From: Siphonodentalium dalli
Lineage: Eukaryota > Mollusca > Scaphopoda > Gadilida > Siphonodentaliidae
NCBI GenBank assembly: GCA_032622095.1
Contig: CP136069.1
Location: 19,297,326 to 19,361,325, forward strand
DNA length: 64,000 nucleotides
Reading direction: 5' to 3'
Shown: piece after piece, positions 24,701-35,759 of the stretch
Numbering within the stretch: the stretch's first letter is position 1
How the letters are laid out: the number at the start of each line of letters is the position of its first letter
Made by a program: the position numbers and the translations under genes
Notes under the pieces: model-generated
Told to the model about the DNA's origin: nothing
The model's database searches: none
The model's input: the letters and a program-made list of their open reading frames with translations, nothing else

Positions 24701-27207
24701 AGATAACATCCCTTATGTCGTGGAATGTGGCGTCTTGATTCAAGAGTCATCACGGTTACCACATATAACAGATGGTAGTTTCAAAACTGATCGCATTTTA
24801 ATTTTCGTGTGCTAATATAATTTACAGTGATTACGTCGAAAAATGGACTCAAATTGTCTATTGACTGTCAGTTTATCATACAATTACACACATTGTCCTA
24901 ACCCTTTCATGACGGGAGCTGTGCTGGTGCTGCATTAAAGATGAGCCAGTACATTCTCTTATATATACTCTCGAAGAGAATGCACTGGCTTACAAGGCCA
25001 AGGTAAATATTGTTAGGCCACTGCATTATCCTATATACATGGGAGACTCGCATATATAAGAGAATGATTGGCGCAGGGGTTTCGCAAATTTCATGAAACC
25101 CTATAGTCATGGAAGGGTTAATCATATATAGATTCGAACTGATAACAGACATTTTCATACTTTTGAAGTATCGTGCCACTTTCCCGCCCAGAACAGCACG
25201 GTTTGCATAAAAAAAAAAGAGGCGCAGAAAAATTGTTAAAGCTCACGTTCGGGTTGTTCGTACTTCTATGAACCTGGGGACTGAATGTGTTTAGTCGATG
25301 ACCTCGCATTGTTCATGTTCCCAGAACAGATAAAATACAAACAACGCACGGAGTTATATCTGGGGCGCTCTCCGATTTCTAAATATTTTCAAACGTTTAC
25401 ACCACACTGTTAATCCCTCCCCACTGCATGCCAAACGAAATGGGAGTTTTGGTTTGTTTTAATCTCGCGGTTTATCGACAATCCCGCTGACAAGCAGACT
25501 GCTCGATGCAACAAGAATTAATTTGCACGCGAACAACCATTATTCTTTACCTTGAACAATTGAAACGAAATACTGGGATGGGATTAAATTATAATATATG
25601 TCAGCACGTAAACTTTAGCATGCAGGGTCATGGCTACAGACGGTTTTGTTGGGGAGTGTCGAAGTTCGAACTTCAAATTTCCAACTCACATCCCTTCACT
25701 AGAGACAGACCACAGCTATGTAGCGTAAATATAGGGGCTTAATGACATATAACCTGCTCCGTTGCACCCCACCACATTGTCCTCTTATGCGCCGTCCCTG
25801 TAAATCCGCATGCTATGGCATACGTCTTTGTATATATAGTGCATATATAATATACCATAACGTATATAGCACACACATATAATATACATATGGACGGCGA
25901 GAGCTTTCCGATGAATGGCAACAAGCCATATTTCCGACTAAATCCTGAAAAATTACCCATAATTCTGCTGTGGTTAAGTGGTCAATTACTTTGGGCAATA
26001 CTGTATATAAATTATACCCCCTGTCGCCACCTGTCTGATTTTGCCTGTATATCATTTTTGTTATTTTGAAAATTGTTCGGCCACCATCCCTAGCTCCAAG
26101 ATTTGGATTGTTTCTAAAATTGGTGAACAAAATTGGTATGATGGATAAATACCCTCAGAAGACGCAGTGAGAATTATGCATGCTTATGGGAAAAAAAACT
26201 GTTGACATAATTATAACTGAACCTCTGGCTCGGGGCATTCAGTCAAGAAACGATCATCATTTAATTGTATTGTCCGCCAGGAGTTCGTTCTGTAACTTTT
26301 GAATGGATTTATTACCCTATTCTAACGACCCGAGCCCCGAGGGTGGACTTTTATAAAACATGCCCCTGAATCCCTGTAGTGTCAAGTCGATACATGTCTA
26401 GAAATTAATGGGCAACAATTAGATGAATTAGGATTGAAATTACCAGATAATCGTCCATCCCATTGTCCGGGACATGACCGTGGTGGTAGACAATACACTC
26501 CATCTCGCATTTCAGACAACTGAAGTTCGGTTTTGTGTCTGTCGTGAGACTTCCTAAACGCGTATTTAAACGAAAAGCCCTCTAAAAATCACTCGTATAC
26601 ATGCAGAAGGTGAACAAAACGCTTTTATCAAATGGTTCAGACTGAGAAAGCACAGAAACTATATCTATCCCCGACTCCCATCAAGTTGATGCTATGCTAT
26701 GCTTTAATTGTCAAAGCTGCAAATTAATGCAGAACATGGATATATACATATATACAATGGGGTCACTTACATCATCGTCATCATCATCATCGATGTCCCC
26801 ATCGTCATCATCGTCCTCGACATTGTCATAATCATCAGTTTCATCATCATCATCATCATCACCATCCTCCTCATCCTCATCATCATTGTCCATCATCATC
26901 ACCATCACCATGCCGATATATATATCCTTGAAGTACAGGATTTGAACATTCTTGTTTGTTGTTTGTGTGTGATTTGTTCGGCACGAACGAATTAAGGACT
27001 GTCTTTTCACATGTTTGCGTAGTTCTGACATTATGTCGTGTTTTACAAAAGAGCACTGCCGATATTGTTCAATATTTCGACAATAATAGATAAGAAACAT
27101 GGAACAAGGTTGGGTTTACTTGTCGGAATGCCCAAGACAACAATTCTGAGGAAAACTTAATGTTTCATTCATCGACTATATACACGACATGCATGGCCGT
27201 GCTATAG

Positions 27208-27282
<75 letters not shown>

Positions 27283-30200
27283 GACTCAGGCGTTTCATCA
27301 CATCCAACCATAATTATGCTTTCCAAAAGTCATCCCACATTCACGTCGCATGTACGTGAAGTTAATTATAGAGATAATATTTATATGGTGGCCATTATAT
27401 GGAACAGGGGCAAGCACGGGCATCAGACAGAGTAGAGATTCATGGCATGATCTAGGCCGGGGCCAAACTGCAAGGCAAAGTCAGCCCCTTGCTTCACCTC
27501 CCTGATCGCGCTGCAACAACGTACGTACACAATGATTGTAACCCTTTACCCAACAGAACGGCCCTGTGCCAATGCATTCTCTTATATATGCGAGTCGACC
27601 AAAGGTCGCCTCGCATATATAAGAGAATGCATTGGCTTAACACATTAAAAATTATAAAATTGTTAAAGAATGTAAGAAAAAATGGTAAAAAGTGTTAAAA
27701 AAAAGATTTATTTTAGGCCAATGCATTCTCTTATATATGCGAGGCGACCTATGGTCGACTCGCATATATAAGAGAATGCATTGGCACAGGGCATAACTGT
27801 AACTATCACAATGTGGTCAAGGAGCCGGTTCCAATGATATCCATATTTGTATGGTTCTATTGAGACAGACCGAAGATATTTTAGGCCGTTGAATCTTTAT
27901 TTGGCCGGTTTGTTGGGTAAAGGGTTAATTGACTTTAATTTCGTCGGTTATAATTTATTCTGAGAAACCAAAACTGTCCATGTTCATTTGAAAACTTGCC
28001 AGATCAAGACCGAATGAATTGTAGGCTAACTGACAAAAAAATGTTGGGATTTAGTTACGAAAATATACATGATGACCAGCGTAGAGAGGGGACTAAACTC
28101 TACATATGCCGTACATTGAGAACAGTGGTCTTTTGAAGGTTGTCCAACCCTTGACTTCCACCACCCATGTTGGGGAGGGGACACAGTCCATGTGCATTTT
28201 ATACAATGGATCCACTATACCGGCAAATACATGTCGATGCGTACATACACTGCAACAACATACCGTATAAATTAGTATGCGTGTTCTTATTCTAAACTTT
28301 CACTTTGATCTATCACCCGAATGCCGCAGGGTGCGTAATCGTATTGAAAATTATATGCTCTCCATGAAAGGAATGCCTTTAGAGCTAACAAGTCATAAGT
28401 GTTACATGGACACCCACCGTAAGTGCATTTTCATTTGCCAATAATGGGGCGCTAAAACTGTGCCGCCATACAAACAATTGGAGGTCAAATGACACATTTA
28501 ATCATAAAGGGGGGATTATGCACAGCAATCGCAGGTCTTTGCTTTTTAAAAGGGTCTTTTTGTGGTTCCATTTGAAGTAACAGGTCACTGCTGATTCGGG
28601 CCACACATGAGACATGTTATATAGATATAAGGCATTGGGACACGGAGTTGTTATACACATCAATAAAACACACTATATATTCTTTCTGTACTGGAAATGT
28701 ATACCCAATTACAAACATACTTCTGAACGTTGGTGAAACCTTTTGGTGATGTAAAATATGAAAATTGACGTACCAATAAAGCCTCAATGATATGGATATA
28801 TAATTGAACAACTATATATGTTGTTCTTGACATATCAATCCCATTCCACAAGACTTAAATAATATTAGGGTGAATCCAATGTATACAAATATTTCTCAAG
28901 TCTGATTTGGTCATTGCAATGCCATATTTCTGGTCATCTTGAATCATCAACCATATATATGTTCAATTCGGCAAGTATTCATTTTCGAAATTAGAGGCGA
29001 CCCAAGCGTTTTAACTTTTAAGTGAGCTGGACATAAGTCACATAACATTTTAAAAACATTTAATTTCTCACATTATATTTTAACAATGAGGAGCAAACTT
29101 TTATTCTGAACGTCACAGTGATACAACTATAGCGTGCATGAACTTAGTAGCCTAGTGTTACTGGATACTTAGTCCAAAACGAATAACTCGGGTCAGTGAA
29201 TGTGGAATTCATCAATTTGCATAAGAAAATTAATATGGACAAATAAAGTGACCCGTGAACTGAATGGTATATATGGCGTTTATCTCTTTCATGGTGGGAG
29301 CTACGCTGGTGCAGCAGTAAAGACCCTGTGCCAGTGTATTTTATTATATATGCGAGTCTCTCATGTGCAGCCTGACATGCACATAACGAGAATGTACTGG
29401 CTTACAAGGTCGTGGTAAATATTATTAGCCCATGCAATGCATTCGCTCATATATGCATTGGCACAGGGTTTTTGCAAAACCTCAGGAAGTTCCATTCATG
29501 AAAGGGCTATATACCGAAATGCCGACGTATTATGTTCAAAACGGATTCATCTTGAACCTGTCGTGGTGGTGATATCATTTAGTCTGCTATGTATTATACT
29601 ATCTCGGTGTTTGCTTGATATATATGTGTAGAACTTCCAAGTCATGCACGTACCAATATGGACACACCACATAATGATGCACCTAAATATAGGTCTGACG
29701 TAATAAAATGTCGATCTCGTCCAGTTGACAAACATTCCAACAAACAGATTGACGTATCGGTTATATCAAACTGTGATTTGGTTGTGGGTGTTTATCTATA
29801 CCCTTTGACCTCGATGTTGATCATATCATGGCGACGCCTGTTGTACCCAAAATATTACACGAACCTTTATGTAATGGCAGAGATAACATGGGTTAATCCT
29901 ATATATTAAAGATACCTGGGTCAAAGGCCATAATGTATAGATATAATTTCAAATATATATATATATATATAAATGTTGACCATGTGTGGCTATGGATTCA
30001 GAACATCTATCAACTGGTACACTCTAGAGATAAGAACTGACTGAACTGCACTCCACATACCATCTTTTGTTTATCAAGCCCCAAATAAGGTGGAGCCATG
30101 CATACATACATTGTAGGGCGTTGCGTTTTGTCGAAAAAATGCTTGTTGTAAATTTCTTTAAAATGTGAAAGTATATGCAAATGATTCGTGAGTGAACAGA

Positions 30201-31693
30201 ATTGCAACATCATAAATTGACCAATTAGATATTCTTAATAATATATCCTTATGAAACCGAAATACTAACACAAAAAAGAACCACAGGCTTCCTCTAGTAT
30301 ATGTATGTATGTGTTATATATATGACACGATAAACTGACCTGAAGGTGGCAATGCTTTGCTTGCAGAGTTCTTGGTATCTTGTTGATTTCCACTCGGTTT
30401 CCTTTCACCCTCCCGAATTCGTCTGTCTGTTGTTGGCTGATCCCCATGTGTTAGACGTTCTCCCTCTCGTGGCTTTCTCTCGTTAGTACTGACAAGTGCA
30501 ATCATTCTTTCTCGCTGCCAGTTTTTCAAATCACACAGAATTTTCCCGTTTTTACTGTCAACACGTTGCGGCACAACAGGGGGATCTTGCAAATCGCCAC
30601 AACTTTTAGAAACTTTATCGAGCCTTAGCGGCAGAGTATTGTACGACTGTTGGACAGATATTTGCGGCGGGGAAACACTCATATCAGTTCTTTGGTGAAA
30701 GGCCGAGTCGTGAATTCGTTTCTCGTGTCCTTGTTTCTGTCTGGAGTCGGATATAGACGGGGGAGATATCCTGTTATTGGCATTTCTTTGACGATCAATT
30801 GTCCCAGTTCCAGCTTGCCACACTGTATGAGGTACGTTAGATTCTTGGCGGTGTCTGGTATCCCGGGTTTGAATATTTTCACGATGATTATCAACTGGGG
30901 GCGAATTCTGGCGTCTTAGTTTTTTCACTGTGGCACATTGACCTCTATTCTCTATAATGGGAGGCGAGATTTTGCATCCCTGTTCGTCGCAAGCAATATT
31001 GTTCATAGAACTAGCGTTAGTGATTCTCACATTCAAAGCGTTATTCGGACGAACTGTTGCCATGGTTGGACCAGCTTTCTGACGAGACATTTGCTCACTA
31101 ACCTTGTGAATTGCGGTTGAAGAATTTCGGTCATGTGCACTGAAGGCATTATGATATATATGTCCAGTTTCCCGATTTGTCCTTCGAGGTGGCAGGGTTA
31201 ATCCAGTTGTGTGTTTAGGATGAACATGAACACCATTTGAACGTGTAACATCGCCCCTGTCACATGGAATTTTTCGGTCAATTGGTGCAAAATTCTCTTT
31301 GTCTTGTTTGCGAATGACTGTCTCTTGTGTGGGCGAAAAGTTCCCTGTCATGGCTAAACGCAATCCGGCAACGAATCTCTCAAAACTTAGATACCCACTT
31401 GGAGGGGTGACAGCACGCAGGGACGCTACCACACCCGATGGTAATCCACGTACCCCTCCATCTTCCCATCTGTTCTCGATGTCAGTCAATTTCACATATC
31501 CTCTTCTTTCCTCGTCAAGAATATCGAATAAGATCCTCAAAGAATTCACAAATTGTCTCGGGAGACCGTTGTCTCCAATGATTCCAGTGTGTTGAATGGG
31601 ATTCTGGACTTCCGTCATCTCCGTTGAGTTTGTCTTAGTCCGAAAACCAAACACGCCGGTACAGGTGTGTGCTGTATTACAAACTACACTCAT
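15655..31693 (-). CDS. SAPCD2: Suppressor APC domain-containing protein (SAPCD2-like), six coding exons
   Basis: Minus-strand gene. Coding exons are 31693-30340, 20581-20457, 19623-19483, 18336-18235, 16935-16828 and 15777-15655. All have AG/GT borders and compatible phases, summing to 1953 nt (650 residues plus stop). Residues ~44-115 form the suppressor-APC domain (LPRQFVNSLRILFDILDEER, GYLSFERFVAGLRLAM). Residues ~116-490 are polar, disordered and rich in Ser-Pro-Pro motifs. Exons 3-6 encode coiled coil ending QLEQEKAKLIRELFESQ, typical of the SAPCD C-terminus. In vertebrates SAPCD2 is a cytoplasmic/cortical protein that binds APC-like or LGN partners and tunes spindle orientation and polarity. 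Met26 (31618) has a better start context than Met1, so the start is open. Intron 1 is ~9.8 kb and full of repeats; an extra exon there cannot be excluded. Confidence 0.9.
15868..16554. mobile_element. Family C MITE split by a family D insertion
   Basis: Starts TACAGCAATGCCCTAAATAA; its right end (ATCATTACTGTA, 16543-16554) lies beyond the inserted element at 16057-16525. The insertion used a TTAA inside the right arm, which is duplicated on both sides. Lies in the last SAPCD2-like intron. Confidence 0.85.
16057..16525. mobile_element. Family D MITE nested in family C
   Basis: AGGTACTCAATCCGTAAAGA ... GGATTGAGTACCT flanked by TTAA at 16053-16056 and 16526-16529. 469 bp. Very like the copy at 35174-35652, including the duplicated AATCCG start region, so the two are close relatives. 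Confidence 0.86.
16566..16789. mobile_element. TTAA-type MITE, family B-like
   Basis: CCCTTTGATGACTAAATACT after TTAA on the left; CAGTAATAAAAGGG followed by TTTG on the right. The right TTAA is lost. Confidence 0.55.
16828..16935 (-). CDS. SAPCD2: SAPCD2-like exon 5
   Basis: Phase 0 at both ends, 36 codons. Acceptor CTTACAG, donor GTAAGA. Residues GSFPMHMNLAVTS then QENRSIERLKDQNRMLTK, the start of the last coiled-coil segment. Confidence 0.87.
16936..17677. other. Intron 4 sequence, unassigned
   Basis: No exon or transposon ends recognised. Short open frames on both strands at ~17423-17657 show no domain. Confidence 0.35.
17678..17756. mobile_element. Family D MITE 5' fragment
   Basis: TTAAATGTACTCAATCTGATCA followed by the family D interior, cut off where a TTAAAGAATGTAAGA-type repeat begins. 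Confidence 0.6.
17757..17943. repeat. Degenerate tandem repeat, ~30 bp unit
   Basis: About six imperfect units around AAATTGTTAAAGAATGTAAG, the same phrase that forms the spacer of family A elements. It looks like an expanded spacer. Confidence 0.65.
17944..18061. mobile_element. Family B MITE, short form
   Basis: One palindrome with TGTATTCTCTTATATATGCG arms, then CCATGAAAGGG against TTAA at 18062. Its right end forms the boundary of the exon 4 tandem duplication. Confidence 0.65.
18062..18298 (-). repeat. SAPCD2: Triplicated 79-bp segment of SAPCD2-like exon 4
   Basis: Three head-to-tail copies with exact 79-bp period (18062, 18141, 18220). Each holds the 3' ~63 bp of exon 4, its GTAAGC donor and the first intron bases. 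Copies differ at one position that I can see. Only the 18220 copy joins an acceptor-linked exon start. Read-through from the proper donor meets an in-frame TAA after four codons, so use of a distal donor would truncate the protein. Confidence 0.92.
18235..18336 (-). CDS. SAPCD2: SAPCD2-like exon 4
   Basis: Phase 0 at both ends, 34 codons, acceptor TATTTTCAG, donor GTAAGC. Coiled-coil residues include NQERLNFQKSRVLEVNKQLK. Its 3' two-thirds are repeated twice more downstream. Confidence 0.87.
18367..18583. mobile_element. Tc1-like palindromic MITE, family C, intact
   Basis: TACAGTAATGCCCTAATTAA to GAGCATTACTGTA, TA at both ends, 217-bp hairpin. Its edge lies about 30 bp upstream of SAPCD2-like exon 4, in the minus-strand branch-point region. 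Confidence 0.86.
18967..19397. mobile_element. Family D MITE
   Basis: AGGTACCCAATATGATCAGA after TTAA; GGATTATGCATCT before TTAA. Confidence 0.78.
19483..19623 (-). CDS. SAPCD2: SAPCD2-like exon 3
   Basis: Phase 0 at both ends, 47 codons, acceptor CTTCTTCAG, donor GTGAGT. Residues KMKLLEEERSVLHHGIEMVE then AREWYNRQIRTLQDKQ, a coiled coil whose DWY/EWY-Q pattern is typical of SAPCD proteins. Confidence 0.88.
19624..20079. other. Intron 2 sequence
   Basis: AT-rich, no exon or element ends recognised. Confidence 0.3.
20080..20443 (-). mobile_element. tRNA-derived SINE
   Basis: Read on the minus strand, it starts GTGGCGCGGTGGTCCAGTTG with an A-box-like TGGTCCAGTTG, then a B-box-like GTTGGATTC about 45 bases on. 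It ends with a GTGCACTATATAATAGCAT tail and ATTATTATTAAT. This head-body-tail plan fits a Pol III SINE with a LINE-like 3' tail. Its 5' head lies ~8-10 bp past the donor of SAPCD2-like exon 2, in the gene's own orientation. Confidence 0.68.
20457..20581 (-). CDS. SAPCD2: SAPCD2-like exon 2
   Basis: Starts with GT completing a split Gly codon from exon 1; 41 further codons, donor GTAGGT. Residues NLQKFEKRSKDDLSPPPQKQ then TPRRHTLPDGVDYNM, a basic, proline-rich linker before the coiled coil. Flanked within ~35 bp on each side by repeats. Confidence 0.85.
20614..21017. repeat. 27-bp satellite, ~15 copies
   Basis: Unit TATCCTAGG plus TTATATATAGTAACAAGA, tandem with few substitutions. Because 27 is divisible by three, it gives a spurious long open frame. 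It ends about 33 bases before the exon 2 acceptor on the minus strand. Confidence 0.95.
21018..21768. other. Intron 1 stretch with two related GC-rich blocks
   Basis: Two diverged copies of a block containing GGCAAAGGATGAAGGAG / GGCGAAGGGTGAAGGAG (~21200 and ~21495), the second followed by a phrase (TTCAATCGGCCCAGCAGTTC) of a type often seen in dispersed repeats. No exon evidence. Confidence 0.35.
21769..21884. repeat. 36-bp tandem repeat, ~3.2 copies
   Basis: ACTATGGGGCTAATTCCTAC units begin at 21769, 21805, 21841 and (partial) 21877. Confidence 0.9.
21885..23896. other. Intron 1, unassigned
   Basis: About 2 kb with no recognised exon, element ends or long repeat. Short open frames show no domains. 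Confidence 0.3.
23897..24175. repeat. 16-bp minisatellite, ~17 copies
   Basis: Unit GGGGCATGTGTACCAA with variants (GGGGCGTGTGTACCAT plus a shortened GTGTACCAA; TGGGCATG) in a higher-order pattern that repeats about every 120 bp. It keeps several frames open on both strands, so the overlapping ORFs here are artefacts. Confidence 0.95.
24225..24420. repeat. Dispersed repeat shared with 54560-54720
   Basis: Shares CATTTTCATTATAATTACCATG, CGTTCATAGAGCACA and CCATGGCTCAAATT(T/C)ATTCATT with 54560-54720. That copy ends AAGTACCCCT before TTAA, so this is probably an eroded TTAA element. Confidence 0.5.
24421..24901. other. Intron 1, unassigned
   Basis: No exon, repeat unit or element ends seen. 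Confidence 0.3.
24902..25117. mobile_element. Family B MITE
   Basis: CCCTTTCATGACGGGAGCTG ... TAGTCATGGAAGGG, TTAA on the right and CTAA on the left. Two degraded hairpins inside. Confidence 0.7.
25118..25888. other. Intron 1, unassigned
   Basis: No supported feature apart from scattered open frames with no domain. Confidence 0.3.
25889..26004. mobile_element. Family C MITE, right arm only
   Basis: GAGAGCTTTCCGATGAATGG to GGGCAATACTGTA, matching one arm of the hairpin. Confidence 0.7.
26005..26769. other. Intron 1, unassigned
   Basis: Nothing recognised. Confidence 0.3.
26770..26915. repeat. (CAT/ATC)n-type trinucleotide repeat
   Basis: Imperfect CATCAT/GTCATC triplets over ~145 bp. They translate as an Asp-rich peptide on the minus strand, without splice or homology support. 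Confidence 0.85.
27206..27279. repeat. (TA)n microsatellite
   Basis: About 70 bp of pure TA dinucleotides. Confidence 0.95.
27542..27924. mobile_element. TTAA-flanked MITE, family A
   Basis: CCCTTTACCCAACAGAACGG ... TTTGTTGGGTAAAGGG. TTAA on the right, GTAA on the left. Two inverted GCCAATGCATTC palindromes. Confidence 0.87.
27929..29284. other. Intron 1, unassigned
   Basis: No exon or element ends recognised in ~1.35 kb. Confidence 0.3.
29285..29506. mobile_element. Family B MITE, eroded
   Basis: CTTTCATGGTGGGAGCTACG at the left and CATTCATGAAAGGG at the right, with degraded hairpins (ATATATGCGAGTCT). Confidence 0.6.
29507..30339. other. Intron 1, near exon 1
   Basis: Nothing recognised apart from a (TA)n run near 29958. 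Confidence 0.3.
30340..31693 (-). CDS. SAPCD2: SAPCD2-like exon 1 with suppressor-APC domain
   Basis: 451 codons plus one base. The domain at residues ~44-115 includes DILDEERRGYVKLTDIENRW and GYLSFERFVAG. The rest is low-complexity, with Ser-Pro-Pro repeats (RISPPS, KISPPI, VSPPQI) and basic patches. Donor TCAG|GTCAGT at 30339. Starts considered: Met1 (31693; C at -3) and Met26 (31618; G at -3). Confidence 0.92.
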
Positions 31694-32360
31694 TGGGACT
31701 CGCGATCGGTGCGTTTTGTTAACAATACAACACGCTTGAGTCGGCTTGAGTCGGCTCGCCGGTATCTCGCTCCTGTGATTGGTTTACCTGTGTTGTTGAA
31801 GAAGATCAAAACCACTTCTGTCCGACTGCGTGCTTCTTACTGTTGTCGCGAACAGTTATTTTTCATACGCTGTGTTTTGTGAAAGCAAAACGTTCAATTA
31901 TATGCACGAATGTCCGCCTGGGGTGGTAACAACGTTCATCGCCAGTTATATTAATCGTGCATTGATAAGATAAGCGTTCCGATTTGAAAAAATTTAACGG
32001 CCTCGTTAATCATATTATGTCTCGAACTGAAATAGATTTGTCGGGATTAGATGTTTAATTTATTACTTATATTTAAATTGGTAGTTGTCCGCCAACAAAT
32101 CTAGTAGATACATTTTATATAGTCATTTGACAATAGATAACTGATGATATATCTTAAGATTTGTTATCTTTATTGCCGGCATATGCTTAAGTTGATATAC
32201 ACATATAGAAGAAATAAGCGTTACAAATCGGCCTTGTTATTGCACATGTATAATATATGGGGTATATAGCGATATATGCGATAGTGCATGTGTGTGGGGA
32301 AGAGAGGGGTGATTACAACTGTTGCGCGGCTAAAATTACTAGCTCCGGCTGCATAAAAAT
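31694..32360. other. Upstream region of the SAPCD2-like gene
   Basis: Locally CpG-richer just beyond the start (to ~31870), as expected of a promoter/5' UTR. No TATA box or initiator can be assigned with confidence. Confidence 0.35.
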
Positions 32361-32712
32361 CCTTTTAATATTCAAATATTTTACTCTAAATCAACTTTTC
32401 AGAATATTGTTCAATGTGTTGACCTTTCCAATGTTATCACGACATTTTGTCTGCTTTTGGTATTTTATTGGCCCTGATATATATTAAACTGGTATCAGAG
32501 GAGTGGGTTTCTATCTGGTATTTAAGAAATGCCATTTCCATAGAAAGAGATGATGCTCTTTATTTATGTGTTTTCACTGTGGCCCGAGCCATAAAGATAG
32601 GTTCATATTGGACCTAAATATTGACATTGGATTTTATTAGACTTATTTGATTCTGGAATAAACCAACAGTGGACTTATACCCGATATTAGACTATTTGAT
32701 TGTGGAATAAGA
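32361..32712. repeat. Dispersed repeat shared with 37470-38060
   Basis: Shares the phrases GGTATTTTATTGGCCCTGAT, CTATCTGGTATTTAAGAAAT and CTCTTTATTTATGTGTTTTC with 37470-38060, in the same order. Confidence 0.7.
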
Positions 32713-32754
32713 CCATCAGGTATGTGGCTAGAGGGTCTCCGTGGGGGGGGGGGG

Positions 32755-32965
32755 TATCCGCCTTGGGAAATTCCAACTGCACCCCCCCCCCCTGAGTCGG
32801 AATCACACCAACACAACTTTTTGCATAATTCCATTTGCACCCCCCCCCTTGAAATCAGAATCACAGACCAAATACAAGTTTTGCATAATTCCATTTGCAC
32901 CCCCCCCCCCTTGAATCAGAATCACAGACCAAACACAAGTTTTGCATAATTCCATTTGCACCCCC
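32755..32965. repeat. ~62-bp tandem repeat with C-runs
   Basis: Three to four units of TTTGCATAATTCCATTTGCA followed by 8-10 C and TTGAATCAGAATCACAGACC. Confidence 0.85.
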
Positions 32966-32989
32966 CTTGCGCATCAGTCTTCAGGCCTA

Positions 32990-33960
32990 ATATCCTATGT
33001 ATTCATAAACTATGTTGTTCTATATGCCCGGTATAAGAAAATTCAGATACTTTAACCTGAGAATTGCATAAATCCTAACATCTAGTAGCCTACTCCAGAC
33101 AAATGCACACGGCTACGGGTAAGACACCAGGACATTGTGTCCGTCCATGTTTGTTCAGCCCGGTGTGAGAAAATTTGGAAAACTATACAAGAAAATCGCA
33201 AATCCTAGCATCTAGACTGGCCTCAACTGAAGCTTCCCTATAGTGTTGGAAATTTCAAACCTCATACTCCCTCTTAGGTTGGAAAATTCTCCAACTGATG
33301 ACCATTTCAGCCCACAAGTTTGACCGAATGTACTAAACTATTGTTTTGTTAAACTAATTAGCAGTTTTGTATTGGTCACGGGGGAGGGACAGTGACACAC
33401 CGGTCCGACCATGGTTCGGCCCGGTGTTCGAAAATTTTGAAATCTGAACAAGAAAATCGCAAAGTCCTAGCATCTAGACTAGCCTCAAGAAATTTCAAAC
33501 CTGACACCCCCCCCCCCACTTAGGTTGGAAAATTTCCAAATGATGACAATTCCAATGACAATGTTGACCAAATGTATGACAATATTGTTTTCATAAATTT
33601 AGTAGCAGTTTTGACTAGCCACGGGGGAGGACCAGGACACAAGCTTTCCAAGTGTTTTCCAACCTGTCACCCCCCTATAAAGTTGGAAAATTTCCAACTG
33701 ATGACCATTTCAGTCAAAAAAATTGACAAAAAATAGGAAAATATGCAAATATTGGTCCAAAAACAATTAATTCCCCCCAATAAATTGTTTGCAAATCAAA
33801 CGACAAGAACATTTTCAACCCATTGTTGGTGTGAAATGAAATTTCCAACTGTTGAAAATTTTGACCAAAGTTGGGGGGAGAGACAACCCCCACACCCCCC
33901 TGTAGCCACATCCCTGAAGATCATATATACAGTATCCTTAAACGATCAAAATTCGTCATG
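32990..33960. repeat. Degenerate ~250-bp tandem units
   Basis: The phrases AAGAAAATCGCAAA(G)TCC, AGCATCTAGACT, TTGGAAAATTTCCAA and GATGACAATTTC recur every ~250 bp. A related piece lies at 37020-37400. No coding content. Confidence 0.55.
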
Positions 33961-34568
33961 TGTGCGAAACGCGAAGGGCGCGGCCGCTGACTAAAGGCTC
34001 TGTATAGATCAAACGGACATGGCTCATTCATGTCGTTGGAGCTTCCAAATTATGTCTGGGTAATTTGGAAGGAGTTATAAGATAGGTTGACAAATAAACG
34101 ATATATTGATATACGGGCTTCAACTATATGCTCTGAAAAATACTTTTCATGGTCTAAGCCATTTTCCAGCTGTATTCAATTTTCCGCAGAGAAGTGAAAT
34201 AAATGCTCTTTATGTCTACCATGCATATAAGGAATTTACTAACACGGAACGCTCTTGTCTATACCATGCCGCGTGCAAATGGTTGTTTGGGGGGGGGGGG
34301 CAAAAACAACTTGTTCAAAGTTGTATGTTTATGACTTCAATGCGTCTTTCTGGGACATATAATGCTTTTATAGAAAGGTAGTTCAAGTATTTTCGACCTA
34401 TTTCGTTACCGGGAAAAATTCAAAAGCCAATGTTTTAGTTGTATTTGGATCGCAAACCACCATGCAAGACTTAGCGACGTTCAATGATGTTTCCTATATA
34501 TTTTTCACTGCACAGGTATAAGGATACGTATAGTGTAAAATTGTGAGTCCGACCATTCACTAATTTAA
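33961..34568. other. Unassigned intergenic
   Basis: No supported gene. Poly-G run near 34289. Confidence 0.3.
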
Positions 34569-34989
34569 AGGCCCACTTAATTTTCGAATCACCAGATCAC
34601 ATTATATATATGAAAGAGGAAGCTCACAATCATTGTATTATCAACTGATCCGGTCGAATAAACTGGCCTTAACTGGGAACATTGTTTTTGTCGAGGTACT
34701 GAGGTGTGTCCTGTGATTAATTTTGATCCAGACTGTATAATTATACTATAAAGTCTATTGTTCTCTGTGGAAGGGGAATAACTCTTTCTCTTAGTTTGAA
34801 TTATGATGCATTCTGGGATAACAAGGGGAGGTCTTGGAATGAATCTGAGAACCTCTATTACTTGGTGGACACCCAAGGCCACAACTGTCCCGTATTCTGT
34901 TGGAATATATATATTTTTGGTTCCTCTTCAAATGGTATATAATATGGGATATGTTGTGTAATCTGGTCATTCGAAAATTAAGTGGGCCT
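34569..34989. mobile_element. TTAA-flanked MITE, family E
   Basis: AGGCCCACTTAATTTTCGAA ... AAATTAAGTGGGCCT with TTAA on both sides. Confidence 0.83.
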
Positions 34990-35173
34990 TTAACAATCCA
35001 TTACAATGATATAATAAGCGATGTTAAAGTACGTCACTTGGCGGTTTGCGATTCAACATACACCTAACAACATTCGCTTTTGAATTTTTCCCGGTATCGT
35101 AATATATACCTGAACTACCTTTCTACATGTGTCCCAAAAAGTCGCATTGAAGTAATGAAAAATACAACATTAA

Positions 35174-35652
35174 AGGTACTCAATCCGTAAAGAGGGTCCC
35201 CATCTCAACAGATTCCAACAACAACAATCCGATCAGAGGGTCCTATATTACTATTTCTTTGGCTTTGGAGGTAAAAAATATTTGATTCGAGTCGAGGAAC
35301 CCATCAAACAAAGCTCAGAGTTATTAGATATTGATTTTTGAAATTTGTTATGTTCTCGAGATGAGTACTAATAACTGCCGTCAATTTGGTAACCTGCTCG
35401 AGATTTTACGCCAAAACTCTATTCAAACAGACAAGGATGGATAACTCTATAATCAAGTGGTAATAATAACGAAATTTTGACTGTCTTCTGGGCCAGAAAG
35501 AATTCCCGATAATGAAAAATAATAGATTTCTAAAATCGATATCTAACAAATCTGAGCTTTGATGGGTGACTTCCTCGACTCGAATCAAATATTTTTGACC
35601 CCCGAAGCCATTTAAATAGTAATTGAGAGGAGTTTTATCGGATTGAGTACCT
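35174..35652. mobile_element. TTAA-flanked MITE, family D
   Basis: AGGTACTCAATCCGTAAAGA ... GGATTGAGTACCT with TTAA at both ends. Close to 16057-16525. Confidence 0.85.
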
Positions 35653-35759
35653 TTAAACACGATGGTTGGGTCCCAAAAAACACAAGACACCAATTTCCAC
35701 GCCATGGGACGAAAATATCGTTCCGCGTGTTAGTCCATTCCGGTAGAAATAAAGAGCGT

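Noticed and set aside
26711-27100. 129-codon Asp-rich frame
   Set aside because: Produced by a CAT/ATC trinucleotide repeat; no splice sites or family match.
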